Source: an uncultured Acidimicrobiaceae bacterium
GTDB taxonomy: Bacteria > Actinomycetota > Acidimicrobiia > Acidimicrobiales > UBA8592
DNA: 9,101 nt
Direction: 5' to 3'
NCBI GenBank assembly: GCA_913031515.1
Contig: CAJWET010000055.1
Span: forward strand, 1 to 9,101
The notes beneath the pieces are model-generated. The model made no database searches, was not told the DNA's origin, and saw nothing but the letters and a program-made list of their open reading frames with translations. The position numbers were made by a program, and so were the translations under genes. Below are positions 1 to 6,804 of the stretch, piece after piece. The first letter of the stretch is position 1. The number at the start of each line of letters is the position of its first letter.

Positions 1-510
1 AGAAAGAATATAAGAACTTTCATGGGGAAGGAAATAATTTTCTACCCTATTTCAACAGCTTTAAAATCTGGAATCTTCGATGATGTAATAGTCTCTACAG
101 ACGACGAGAAAATAAAACAAATTTCAGAAGGATTTGGAGCTTCGGTGCCTTTTCTTAGATCAGATAAAAATTCTAATGAATTTGCGACCACCTTTGATGT
201 AGTGAAAGAGGTAACAAATAGACTAAAAGAGGACTACACCTATATTTGTTGCCTTTACCCAACTTCAGTATTTGTTGAAGCAAAGAACCTTATTGATGCA
301 AAGAAGGATTTAATAAACAAGAAAAAATTTTCATCCATAATCTCAGTCGTACAATACTCTCATCCTGTACAGAGAAGGCTTTATTTAGAAGGAAATAACC
401 TAAAGATTAAAGAAATTAAAAACTATGAGAAAAAAAATGGGCTAAATTCAGAAAATGTCAAAATCATTAGGAAATCTCGTATTCGTCTCAGATCTCCGGA
501 AAGAATTTGA
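1..510 (+). CDS. pseF: PseF-like CMP-sugar synthase (pseudaminic acid cytidylyltransferase family), 5'-partial and truncated at a chimeric join
   Basis: Proteins of this family transfer CMP from CTP onto a nonulosonic acid (pseudaminic or a sialic-type acid) for surface glycans or flagellin glycosylation. The frame is open from base 1, reading RKNIRTF before the first ATG at 22, which matches the conserved N-terminal 'RKN..xxGKP' region of the family. The gene therefore starts before the window and the ATG at 22 is internal. Visible family features are GKEIIFYPI, the DDVIVSTDDEKI strand and nucleotide-binding segment, a VPFLR segment, and SVVQYSHPVQRRLYLEG, typical of PseF. Family resemblance is plausible to about base 455 (LNSENVK); the remaining codons to the TGA at 508-510 are an out-of-frame reading of the next gene. 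The C-terminal part that normally carries the HDAGQFYW-like segment is missing. It is strongly AT-rich (about 27-32% GC in two hand-counted blocks), unlike everything downstream. NeuA-type CMP-sialate synthase is the alternative. The family call is firm; the exact sugar is not. Confidence 0.8.
   Translation, partial: RKNIRTFMGKEIIFYPISTALKSGIFDDVIVSTDDEKIKQISEGFGASVPFLRSDKNSNEFATTFDVVKEVTNRLKEDYTYICCLYPTSVFVEAKNLIDAKKDLINKKKFSSIISVVQYSHPVQRRLYLEGNNLKIKEIKNYEKKNGLNSENVKIIRKSRIRLRSPERI
443..475. other. Composition and gene-content breakpoint (chimeric join)
   Basis: Within about 30 bases the sequence switches from an AT-rich PseF-like gene to a moderate-GC mshC-like gene. The bases around 449-463 can be read in both genes: ENVK in the PseF frame and QKMSK in the ligase frame, so the two parents probably shared a short identical stretch here. 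An in-frame TAA at 443-445 shows that the ligase frame cannot extend further upstream. Neither a gene start nor a gene end lies at the join. Whether it arose in the cell or during amplification or assembly cannot be decided from the sequence. Confidence 0.8.
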
Positions 511-775
511 CCCTATCTCAATCAGGTTAGGCCTTCTCAACTTCCACTATAGGGATTCTTGGGAGTGGAGCGAGGAAATCATGGGATTGGCCTCCAGTCG
601 TCTTAACCGTTGGAAACGAGCGGGAGAAGGGACCGGAGCTTTAGAAAATGTTCGGCGTTTACTTGACAACGACCTCGATACCCCTGGAGCTTTAGCAGCG
701 ATCGATGACGCAGTTACAAAAGGTGAAGGAGTTTCCGTAGCAGCTCAATTACTGGGAGTTGTTACCGTCAACTGA
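455..775 (+). pseudogene. mshC: C-terminal fragment of a cysteine ligase, MshC-like (mycothiol biosynthesis) or cysteinyl-tRNA synthetase
   Basis: MshC joins L-cysteine to 1-O-(2-amino-2-deoxyglucosyl)-myo-inositol with ATP, the step before the final acetylation of mycothiol; it descends from cysteinyl-tRNA synthetase. The fragment opens exactly at the class I signature KMSKSLGN (lysine at 452-454), followed by LVFVSDL, DPISIRLGLL, HYRDSWEWSEE and DNDLDTPGALAAIDD, a run characteristic of the MshC/CysRS catalytic end. Only about 106 residues follow the KMSKS methionine. This fits MshC, which has a short C-terminus, better than CysRS, which usually has about 190 residues there. The N-terminal Rossmann half with the HIGH motif and zinc-binding cysteine is absent, cut off at the join near base 450. 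The ATG at 455 is therefore a motif residue, not a real start. The frame ends in tandem TGA TGA at 773-778. Composition matches thrS downstream, so this part belongs with the actinobacterial chromosome. Confidence 0.8.
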
Positions 776-849
776 TGAGGGGATCCTTTGCAAAGAGCCA
801 GTAGAAGTCAAATTTCTCGAAGAAATCCAAAGAAGCAGCTAACCTCCAC

Positions 850-2805
850 ATGTACCATTGCCCTATGGCTAACATTTCAGTTTCTTTACCTGATGGGACT
901 CAACGAGAACTCAAACAGGGAGCAACGGCTGCGGACCTAGCTTTAGATATTGGAGCTGGACTTGCTAAAGCTGCCTTGATAGCTGAAGTCAATGGGGAAG
1001 AAGCCGATTTAAATAAAGTTCTGCCTGATGGGGCGGCAGTCAGTATCGTAACTGGAGATTCTGATAAGGGATTAGAGACACTTCGCCATTCAACTGCTCA
1101 TGTCCTCGCACAAGCAGTCCTTGAACTTTACCCAGGTGCAACATTTGCCATAGGACCCCCAATCGAACACGGGTTTTACTACGACTTTGCTATGCCAGAA
1201 GATGAGACTCTTACCGAAGAAAACCTTGAAGGTATCGAAGAAAAGATGAGGGAAATTATCACTGCTGACCAGGCATTCATTCGTGGGGAAGTCTCTGCGA
1301 ATGAAGCACTTGAAATTTTTTCTGACCACCCCTTCAAATGCGAAATCATTAAAGTAGCTGACTCATCGGAAGTTCAGACTCCTGATGCAATAAGCTTCTA
1401 TCGAAACGGAGATGGGTTCATTGACCTATGCCGTGGTCCCCACGTTCCTTCAACAGGAAAACTGCAGCACTTTAAACTCATGAATGTCGCTGGAGCATAC
1501 TGGAGGGGAAATGAAAAAAACCCCATGCTGCAACGTATCTACGGGACAGCTTGGGCTAGTAAGAAACAATTGAAAGATCACCTGTTTCGTCTTGAAGAAG
1601 CAGCGAGGAGAGATCACCGAAAACTTGCCAATGAACTTGACCTTTTGAGCTTCCCGGATGAGTTGGGAGGTGGTCTGGCAGTTTGGCATCCCAAAGGTTC
1701 GCAAGTGCGGAAATTGATGGAAGACTTCAGCAGGCAGCGTCATGAAGATGGAGGTTATGAATTTGTATACTCTCCGCACATCGCCAATGCCGAATTATTC
1801 CGAACCAGTGGCCATCTTGATTTTTATGCTGAAGGTATGTACCCACCAATGGAAATGGACAATGGAGAGTACTACCTCAAACCGATGAACTGCCCTATGC
1901 ACTGTCTTATTTACCGGACTGGGACAAAGTCCTACCGAGATTTACCCATTCGGCTTTTTGAGCTAGGAACCGTTTATCGTTACGAGCGTGCCGGCACTCT
2001 TCATGGCCTAATGAGGATACGAGGGTTTACCCAAGATGATGCACACATTTTCACCACAGAAGAAGGCTTGGCTGAGGAAATAGCAGGGTTGCTCGAATTC
2101 GTGATCTCTGTTTTGGAGGCTTTTGGCTTTAATGAATTTACATTTAATTTGTCAACTCGAGATCCTCAAAAATCAGTCGGAGATGTTCAAATGTGGGACC
2201 TTGCCACTTCCGCTCTCGAAGAAGCACTAGACAAACACGGGCTTTTATTTGACAGAAAAGAGGGAGATGCCGCTTTCTATGGACCCAAAATAGATATTGA
2301 TGTGTCAGACGCTATCGGTCGGTCATGGCAACTTTCAACCATCCAACTCGACTTCAACCTCCCCGAACGGTTTAGCTTGAGGTACATCAACTCTTCAGGA
2401 GAACGTAAACGCCCCGTGATGATTCACAGGGCGCTAATGGGTTCTATTGAGAGACTCTTTGGTATCCTTCTCGAACATTATGCCGGAGCATTTCCTACTT
2501 GGTTAGCCCCAATACAAGTAGCAGTGCTGCCAGTCGCGAATGAGCATGAAAAGTACGCAAAAGATGTAATAGGAAAACTAGAGGCAGAGGGAATCCGATG
2601 CGAGTTCCTTCGTGCGGATAACCCGCTCGGGAAAAGAATTCGTGATGTTAAAACTCAGAAAGTCCCGTACGTGCTTGTAGCTGGTGGTGATGATACTGCT
2701 AATGGCACTGTTGGAGTTAACCCAAGAGGTAGTGAAGTAGAAAGAGATGTACCCTTGTCTGAATTTATTGGACGTTTACGGACAGAGGTAGAAGAGCGTC
2801 TATGA
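850..2805 (+). CDS. thrS: Threonine--tRNA ligase (ThrRS)
   Basis: Class II synthetase that charges tRNA-Thr in the cytoplasm and edits Ser-tRNA-Thr. It is full length, 651 residues. Domains in order: TGS domain (about residues 8-70), N2 editing domain with HSTAH (H80, H84) and C194/H198 in LCRGPH, the catalytic core, and an anticodon-binding domain (about 555-650). The zinc ligands are in place: C348 in MNCPMHC, H399 in DDAHIF and H526 in MIHRALMG. Their spacing (51 and 127) closely matches the C334/H385/H511 set of the E. coli enzyme. Motif 2 is FELGTVYRYERAG; motif 3 is around RALMGSIERL. The start is either ATG 850 or ATG 865 (protein starting MANISVSLPDG). No upstream in-frame start exists before a TAG at 802-804, neither candidate has a good Shine-Dalgarno, and 865 lies closer to the TGS domain edge. 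The 74 bases before it hold no obvious T-box or promoter. The gene overlaps the HIT gene by 4 bases. Confidence 0.98.
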   Translation: MYHCPMANISVSLPDGTQRELKQGATAADLALDIGAGLAKAALIAEVNGEEADLNKVLPDGAAVSIVTGDSDKGLETLRHSTAHVLAQAVLELYPGATFAIGPPIEHGFYYDFAMPEDETLTEENLEGIEEKMREIITADQAFIRGEVSANEALEIFSDHPFKCEIIKVADSSEVQTPDAISFYRNGDGFIDLCRGPHVPSTGKLQHFKLMNVAGAYWRGNEKNPMLQRIYGTAWASKKQLKDHLFRLEEAARRDHRKLANELDLLSFPDELGGGLAVWHPKGSQVRKLMEDFSRQRHEDGGYEFVYSPHIANAELFRTSGHLDFYAEGMYPPMEMDNGEYYLKPMNCPMHCLIYRTGTKSYRDLPIRLFELGTVYRYERAGTLHGLMRIRGFTQDDAHIFTTEEGLAEEIAGLLEFVISVLEAFGFNEFTFNLSTRDPQKSVGDVQMWDLATSALEEALDKHGLLFDRKEGDAAFYGPKIDIDVSDAIGRSWQLSTIQLDFNLPERFSLRYINSSGERKRPVMIHRALMGSIERLFGILLEHYAGAFPTWLAPIQVAVLPVANEHEKYAKDVIGKLEAEGIRCEFLRADNPLGKRIRDVKTQKVPYVLVAGGDDTANGTVGVNPRGSEVERDVPLSEFIGRLRTEVEERL

Positions 2806-3344
2806 CGACTAGTTACCAAAGCTCGAGATTAGGTCGGCTTTGGGCAGGGTGGAGAAAGCAATACGTTTCTGGAAAAGTTAACACAGGTGACTCAGGCCAT
2901 CGAAATAAGACGGTATTTGAAAACATATTTGAGAGTAGCCAAGGTCCGCACGTAGATAATTACATTATTTGGGAAGGTGAGCATTGTGCAGCTGTGCTTA
3001 ATCGTTTCCCCTATGTCAGCGGCCATATATTGGTATTGCCCAAACGGAAGGTCAGTGATCTTCTTGAGCTAAGCCATGATGAATATTTAGAACTGTGGGA
3101 AGGTGTTCGCCTTGCAGTAATAGCAATCAAAAAAGCCTACGGGCCAGACGGAGTCAACATTGGTGTAAATATCGGCGAAGCAGCAGGAGCGAGCATTCCT
3201 GATCATGTCCACGTCCATTGTTTGCCAAGATGGAAGGGAGACACAACCTTCCTTACCTCTGTCGCTGAGACCAGAATGATCCCTGAGACTTTGTCGTCTT
3301 CGTGGGAAAACCTTTGTGAACACTGGCCTGAATCGGTAGCATGA
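2802..3344 (+). CDS. HIT-family nucleotide hydrolase/phosphorylase (Rv2613c-like Ap4A phosphorylase relative)
   Basis: HIT proteins hydrolyse or phosphorolyse dinucleoside polyphosphates or nucleotidyl conjugates. The mycobacterial protein at the same locus (Rv2613c) is an Ap4A phosphorylase, and the position directly after thrS is the same here. The histidine triad is intact: HVHVHCL at residues 135-141 (H135, H137, H139), followed by PRWKGDT, with the GxxxPDH lead-in IGEAAGASIPDH. The N-terminal RLWAGWRKQYV and VLNRFPYVSGHILVLPKR are typical of the actinobacterial subgroup. Unlike many relatives, the N-terminal zinc-type CxFC pair is absent; the corresponding stretch reads TVFENIF (about residues 37-43). 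The protein is 180 residues, normal for the group. ATG 2802 overlaps the thrS TGA as ATGA, suggesting translational coupling. Substrate is assigned by position and family only. Confidence 0.9.
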   Translation: MTTSYQSSRLGRLWAGWRKQYVSGKVNTGDSGHRNKTVFENIFESSQGPHVDNYIIWEGEHCAAVLNRFPYVSGHILVLPKRKVSDLLELSHDEYLELWEGVRLAVIAIKKAYGPDGVNIGVNIGEAAGASIPDHVHVHCLPRWKGDTTFLTSVAETRMIPETLSSSWENLCEHWPESVA

Positions 3345-3415
3345 TTGGCTCTTTATTATGTGGTGCATAGTGCAATCCGCTAATGTACCCAATTATCCGG
3401 AGTAAAGAGATAGGT

Positions 3416-3898
3416 ATGGAAGAAAATATAGAAATTGTTGATGCATTGCCTGAAGATTTAGAAGCATCGTTTAATAGCCTTGACTACGAAATCCCAAATA
3501 ATGATCGTCGGCGGATTGCAGGATTCTTGTATCTTGCTATTGGAATAGCAGCGCTCGGTCTTGGCGTGTTCGCATCAGACTCTCCCCTTGTAAATAATGG
3601 TTTTACATACGCTGGAATAGGGGTACTTTGCTTTGCTATGTATTGCTTTTTCGCATCGGCAAGTACCAGAATAGATGAAATCCAAGCTTTGGGAATCGCT
3701 GAGTCGGATGTCGGATTTACTGCAGGGCCTTCATCTGCTCAGATGATGTGGCGAGGGTGGGGTAGCAGGCCCGTTTGGCGGTTGTTACTGTATTCTAAAG
3801 AACCTCAGCCTAAGAACAGAGCATTTGTCATTGTTGATGCCGTAAATGGGCAAGTTGTTGAGAAGCTTGTGGAAGAGAATCCTGAAGATTGGAGTTAG
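3416..3898 (+). CDS. Small membrane protein of unknown function between the HIT gene and pgsA
   Basis: Function not recognised. The 160-residue protein has an acidic N-terminus (MEENIEIVDALPEDLEASF), a basic NNDRRRIAG patch, then two hydrophobic segments at about residues 35-54 (AGFLYLAIGIAALGLGVFA) and 64-81 (YAGIGVLCFAMYCFFAS), giving a likely two-pass hairpin. A soluble C-terminal domain follows, containing RGWGSRPVWRLLLYS and AFVIVDAVNGQVVEKLVEE, which looks like a short beta-rich segment; the end is acidic. ATG 3416 is preferred over the in-frame ATG 3383 because it has a purine-rich stretch (GGAG at 3399-3402, AAGAGA at 3405-3410) in front; the longer form would add 11 residues. Codon use and composition match the neighbours. 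It sits inside the lipid operon, so a membrane role connected to its neighbours is possible but not shown. Confidence 0.8.
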   Translation: MEENIEIVDALPEDLEASFNSLDYEIPNNDRRRIAGFLYLAIGIAALGLGVFASDSPLVNNGFTYAGIGVLCFAMYCFFASASTRIDEIQALGIAESDVGFTAGPSSAQMMWRGWGSRPVWRLLLYSKEPQPKNRAFVIVDAVNGQVVEKLVEENPEDWS

Positions 3899-3985
3899 GG
3901 GAACTTCGATGAACTCTTTCAGAAGAGCAAAGGCAGCCTATGTTCAGTGCTAGTCTTGCGCAAGTTGGTTTTGAGCTTCTTACCC

Positions 3986-3993
3986 AAAGGAGG
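3986..3993 (+). promoter_or_regulatory. Strong Shine-Dalgarno AAAGGAGG that sets the pgsA start
   Basis: AAAGGAGG at 3986-3993 is the best ribosome binding site in the window. It lies 4 bases before the in-frame GTG at 3998 and inside the frame that would be translated from the upstream GTG at 3947. It argues for the shorter pgsA protein beginning MFDGNLRAAV, although the 4-base spacing is on the short side. Confidence 0.75.
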
Positions 3994-3997
3994 CAAA

Positions 3998-4609
3998 GTG
4001 TTTGATGGAAATTTACGAGCTGCAGTTGACAAGATCCTAGACCCTATTGGGGAAATTCTCTGCCGTTTACGCGTTACAGCTAATGCATTGACCGTTACAG
4101 GAATTTTGATTGCTGTAGTTGGTGCAATTATTATCGGCCGCGGCCACTTGTTCGCTGGGTTTGTTTGTCTCCTCCTAACTGGAATTCCCGACGCTTTAGA
4201 TGGGGCAGTCGCCAAAGCCTCTGGCACTTCCTCTGTACGCGGGGCATTTTTTGATTCCGTCAGCGACAGGATTACGGATTCACTTCTTTTTTGTGGCATT
4301 GCTTGGCATCTAGCAACCGATGAGCCAGGTCGTATCATGATGCTTCCTGTGGCTGTTATGGCTGCAGCAATGCTTGTCTCGTATCAAAGAGCGAAAGCTG
4401 AGTCCCTAGGATTCGATGCCAAAGGTGGGATTATGGAACGTGCGGAACGGTTTATCGTCCTTGCTATAGGTCTTTTGGTTGATGAGATATTAATTCCAGT
4501 CCTTTGGGTAATGCTGGTTCTCACAGGGTTTACCGCTTGCCAACGATTCTTAAAGGTATGGAAACAAGCCACACGACAGATAGACCCACCTATCGGGGGT
4601 CAAAGTTAA
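3998..4609 (+). CDS. pgsA: CDP-alcohol phosphotransferase, probable phosphatidylinositol phosphate synthase
   Basis: Integral membrane enzyme that moves the phosphatidyl group from CDP-diacylglycerol to an alcohol. Context (acyltransferase and PimA directly downstream, as with mycobacterial PgsA1) points to inositol 1-phosphate as acceptor, so it would start phosphatidylinositol and PIM synthesis; phosphatidylglycerophosphate synthase is the alternative. The signature spans residues 65-90: D65, D68-G69, A72, G82, D86 and D90, all in place. The arginine normally following the alanine (the 'AR' of DGxxAR) is lysine, K73. About six hydrophobic segments are visible, and the YQRAKAESLG segment is also typical. 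The start was chosen as GTG 3998 because of AAAGGAGG at 3986 and because relatives begin about 15 residues before the LDP motif, as here (ILDPIGEIL); the frame stays open to GTG 3947, which lacks a good ribosome site. Length is 203 residues, normal. The stop is 2 bases before the next start. Confidence 0.94.
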   Translation: MFDGNLRAAVDKILDPIGEILCRLRVTANALTVTGILIAVVGAIIIGRGHLFAGFVCLLLTGIPDALDGAVAKASGTSSVRGAFFDSVSDRITDSLLFCGIAWHLATDEPGRIMMLPVAVMAAAMLVSYQRAKAESLGFDAKGGIMERAERFIVLAIGLLVDEILIPVLWVMLVLTGFTACQRFLKVWKQATRQIDPPIGGQS

Positions 4610-4611
4610 AC

Positions 4612-5580
4612 GTGGGCCGAATTCATATCGCCGTAGTTGCGTATAGGTTTGGTAGTTTTCTCCTTAGAAGAATTCCGTATAGTTTGTTGAAGCCTATCCA
4701 GCGCTTCTCAGCCTCGATTGCAGCAAAATCCTCTAAGGAGCGAAGACTACTTGTAGGGCGTCACCTTTCCCGCGTCTATGGAGAAATGATTCCACCAAAG
4801 GAATTAGACAAAAAAATTCATCAGACATTTGAAACGTACGCTCGATACTGGGTTGATTCGGCGAGAATCCCGCGCCTATCAGATTTCGAAATAGATTCAG
4901 GGTTTACGGTTGAAGGGTTTGAGCACATAGAAAATGCGATGGCTACGGGTATTGGCCCCATACTTGCACTTCCGCATCTGGGTGGATGGGAATGGGCAGG
5001 ACGATGGCTTATCTGCTGCCCCAAATATCAAGTCTCTGTTGTCGTAGAAGAGCAAAGCCCTCCAGAACTCTTTCAGTTCTTGATGAAATACCGACAGGAT
5101 TTTGGAATGAATGTCATCCCTCTCGGCCCAAATGCCGGTAAGCAGGTAATTAAAGCCCTAAAAGCGAACCATGTGGTTTGCTTGCTCTGTGACCGCGATA
5201 TAGAGGGGAACGGTATTGAAGTTAACTTCTTTGGGGAAAAGACAACAGTCCCAGCAGGGCCAGCCACTTTAGCGCTCCGAACGGGAGCCCATATAGTTCC
5301 TGTGGCGGTTTATCAGCAGGAGAGATCGCACCACGCCGTCGTTTGTCCGCCAATTACTGCCCAACGATCGGGGCGCCTACGAGACAACATCTCTGAAATC
5401 ACTCAGGAATTGGTCCATGTTTTTGAAGACCTAATAAGGGCAGCACCGGAGCAATGGCATTTGATGCAACCAAATTGGGAAAGCGATCATTTGGCAATAG
5501 AAAAATTTCAGCTAGAAACAAGTGACAAAACTAATGAACCTGAGGACCCCCCGCTCGCCTTCGATATGGACTACCAATAA
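4612..5580 (+). CDS. patA: Phosphatidylinositol mannoside acyltransferase, PatA-like (lysophospholipid acyltransferase family)
   Basis: PatA-type enzymes transfer a fatty acyl group (palmitoyl in mycobacteria) from acyl-CoA to the 6-OH of the mannose of PIM1/PIM2 at the inner membrane face. The HX4E active-site motif is HLGGWEW (H122, E127) in LALPHLGGWEWAG, equivalent to the HX4D/E of the LpxL/PatA family. Further matches to the mycobacterial protein are VVCLLCDRDIEGNGIEV, the following NFFGE, the PAGPATLALRTGAHIVPV segment, and the C-terminal APEQWHLMQPNW. The start is taken as GTG 4612, 2 bases after the pgsA stop, which places the YRFGSFLLRRIP segment near the N-terminus as in relatives. 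The frame is open upstream to an ATG at 4504 and an ATG at 4558, but those would overlap pgsA by over 50 bases. The last 25 or so residues are an acidic, proline-containing tail. Length is 322 residues; pimA follows after 3 bases. Confidence 0.92.
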   Translation: MGRIHIAVVAYRFGSFLLRRIPYSLLKPIQRFSASIAAKSSKERRLLVGRHLSRVYGEMIPPKELDKKIHQTFETYARYWVDSARIPRLSDFEIDSGFTVEGFEHIENAMATGIGPILALPHLGGWEWAGRWLICCPKYQVSVVVEEQSPPELFQFLMKYRQDFGMNVIPLGPNAGKQVIKALKANHVVCLLCDRDIEGNGIEVNFFGEKTTVPAGPATLALRTGAHIVPVAVYQQERSHHAVVCPPITAQRSGRLRDNISEITQELVHVFEDLIRAAPEQWHLMQPNWESDHLAIEKFQLETSDKTNEPEDPPLAFDMDYQ

Positions 5581-5583
5581 AGT

Positions 5584-6732
5584 ATGCGAATCGGCATGAT
5601 TAGCCCGTATAGCCTTACTGTCCCAGGAGGCGTTCAGAATCAAATTCTCGGGCTTGCGCGTGCGCTTCGTAATAAGGGGGTTGATGTTCGTATCCTTGCA
5701 CCCTGTGATGGCCCTCCTCCAGATACTGGGATAACACCACTAGGGAACAGTTTGCCGACAGCTACAAATGGTTCGATAGCCCCTCTTGCCCCAGATCCGT
5801 CAGCTCAGCTCCGCGTAATTCGAGCTCTGAGAGACGAACGGTTTGAATTGCTTCATGTACACGAACCATTAGCACCTGGCCCAACTCTCACCGCTGTTGT
5901 ACTGAAGCAAAGTCCTATCGTTGCTACCTTTCACCGAGCAGGACCATCAAAAACCTACGAATTCTTCAACAGGCAAGTCCGGTGGGCAGCAAAGCGCATC
6001 GACGTGAATTGTGCAGTCTCAGAAGAAGCTGCTGCAACTGCGAGAGAAGCGCTTGGGGGAAATTATGAAGTCCTCTTTAATGGCATTGAGTTAGATCGAT
6101 ATGTTTCAACAACCCGTCGAGAAAATACTCGAACTATTTTCTTTTTAGGGAGACATGAACCGCGCAAAGGGCTTGAAGTTCTAATTCGGGCAATGCAATT
6201 CCTCCCTGATGAGACTCGCCTTTGGATCGCATCGGACGGTCCGGATACCAGTCGTCTCCAGAAAGCAACTGAAGACGATCGCCGCATTGAATGGCTTGGA
6301 AGGATTTCTGAAGAAGAGAAGGTGAGCCGTCTCCAAAAAGCATCGGTATTTTGTGCACCTTCACTTGGGGGAGAGTCATTCGGAATTGTCCTTCTCGAAG
6401 CAATGGCGTCCAAAACTCTGGTAGTAGCAAGTGACATTCCAGGGTATTCCAAGTTAACAAGAGGTGGACAAGATGCGTTACTTTTTAAGAGCGGGGACTC
6501 AACGGCTTTGTCTCGCGTTCTCCAAATGGCTCTTTACGATCTAGGTGCATCAAAAACCATCGTAGAGTCAGCTATGTTGAGAGTTCACCAGTTCTCTATG
6601 GATGAGTTGGCAGAGCGATATATAAAGATCTACAAGAAGGCAGTAAGTCAAACGCCCATTATACCGTTAGCAAAAGGAGGGCAATTCTTCTCACAAAGAG
6701 CGCTTTATGCAAAAAACTTTAAGAAGAAATGA
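5584..6732 (+). CDS. pimA: GDP-mannose-dependent phosphatidylinositol mannosyltransferase PimA (GT4)
   Basis: PimA transfers mannose from GDP-mannose to the 2-position of the inositol ring of phosphatidylinositol on the cytoplasmic face of the membrane, giving PIM1. The two-Rossmann GT-B fold is evident: N-terminal MRIGMISPYSLTVPGGVQNQ with the GGVQ loop, LLHVHEPLAPG, IVATFHRAG and CAVSEEA. The C-terminal half has LGRHEPRKGLEVL, with R190 and K195 as the expected GDP-binding pair, and the EX7E motif GGESFGIVLLEAM (E264, E272). Length of 382 residues is normal for PimA. The last 25 residues end in a lysine-rich tail (KNFKKK), possibly aiding membrane contact. No good ribosome site precedes the ATG, and the start lies 3 bases after the patA stop, so coupled translation is likely. 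A different GT4 enzyme is possible in principle, but similarity and gene order both favour PimA. Confidence 0.94.
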   Translation: MRIGMISPYSLTVPGGVQNQILGLARALRNKGVDVRILAPCDGPPPDTGITPLGNSLPTATNGSIAPLAPDPSAQLRVIRALRDERFELLHVHEPLAPGPTLTAVVLKQSPIVATFHRAGPSKTYEFFNRQVRWAAKRIDVNCAVSEEAAATAREALGGNYEVLFNGIELDRYVSTTRRENTRTIFFLGRHEPRKGLEVLIRAMQFLPDETRLWIASDGPDTSRLQKATEDDRRIEWLGRISEEEKVSRLQKASVFCAPSLGGESFGIVLLEAMASKTLVVASDIPGYSKLTRGGQDALLFKSGDSTALSRVLQMALYDLGASKTIVESAMLRVHQFSMDELAERYIKIYKKAVSQTPIIPLAKGGQFFSQRALYAKNFKKK

Positions 6733-6791
6733 CAAAAATCCGATAGTAGGTAAATGATTAGCAGAGGATTGGTTATCATTACATAAAGACC

Positions 6792-6800
6792 GAAGGGAGA
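6792..6800 (+). promoter_or_regulatory. Ribosome binding site of lemA
   Basis: GAAGGGAGA at 6792-6800 lies 4 bases before the GTG at 6805 (AGGGAG is 5 bases away) and fixes the lemA start. The 72-base gap from pimA that contains it is the first clear break after three tightly packed genes, so a promoter for the lemA pair could lie there. No convincing -35/-10 pair was seen. Confidence 0.7.
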
Positions 6801-6804
6801 CTTC

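Noticed and set aside
22..24. ATG at 22 as the start of the cytidylyltransferase
   Set aside because: The frame is open to base 1 and the residues before it (RKNIRTF) match the conserved N-terminal region of the family, so the true start is outside the window.
455..457. ATG at 455 as a real start of a short 106-residue protein
   Set aside because: This methionine is the M of the KMSKS motif; a ligase starting there would lack its whole catalytic half.
776..849. Possible promoter (TTGCAA at 788) or T-box leader before thrS
   Set aside because: No matching -10 at proper spacing and no T-box core or terminator hairpin in only 74 bases.
3909..3953. Tiny 14-codon frame (MNSFRRAKAAYVQC) preceded by GGGG in the gap before pgsA
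   Set aside because: Too short to judge, no attenuator-like structure or codon bias seen; most likely chance.
3955..3964. Perfect 10-bp palindrome CTTGCGCAAG upstream of pgsA
   Set aside because: Short, single copy as far as I can see, and no linked promoter; expected by chance in a window this size.
3919..4338. 139-codon minus-strand frame over pgsA
   Set aside because: Antisense to a clear membrane enzyme; its Arg/Pro/Ser-rich composition is typical of shadow frames.
4504..4611. Longer N-terminus of the acyltransferase from ATG 4504 or ATG 4558
   Set aside because: It would lie almost wholly inside pgsA. GTG 4612, just after the pgsA stop, gives the N-terminus expected from mycobacterial PatA.
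6753..6780. Inverted repeat AATGAT/ATCATT between pimA and lemA as terminator
   Set aside because: Only 6 AT-rich pairs with a 16-base loop and no T-run after it; not a credible intrinsic terminator.
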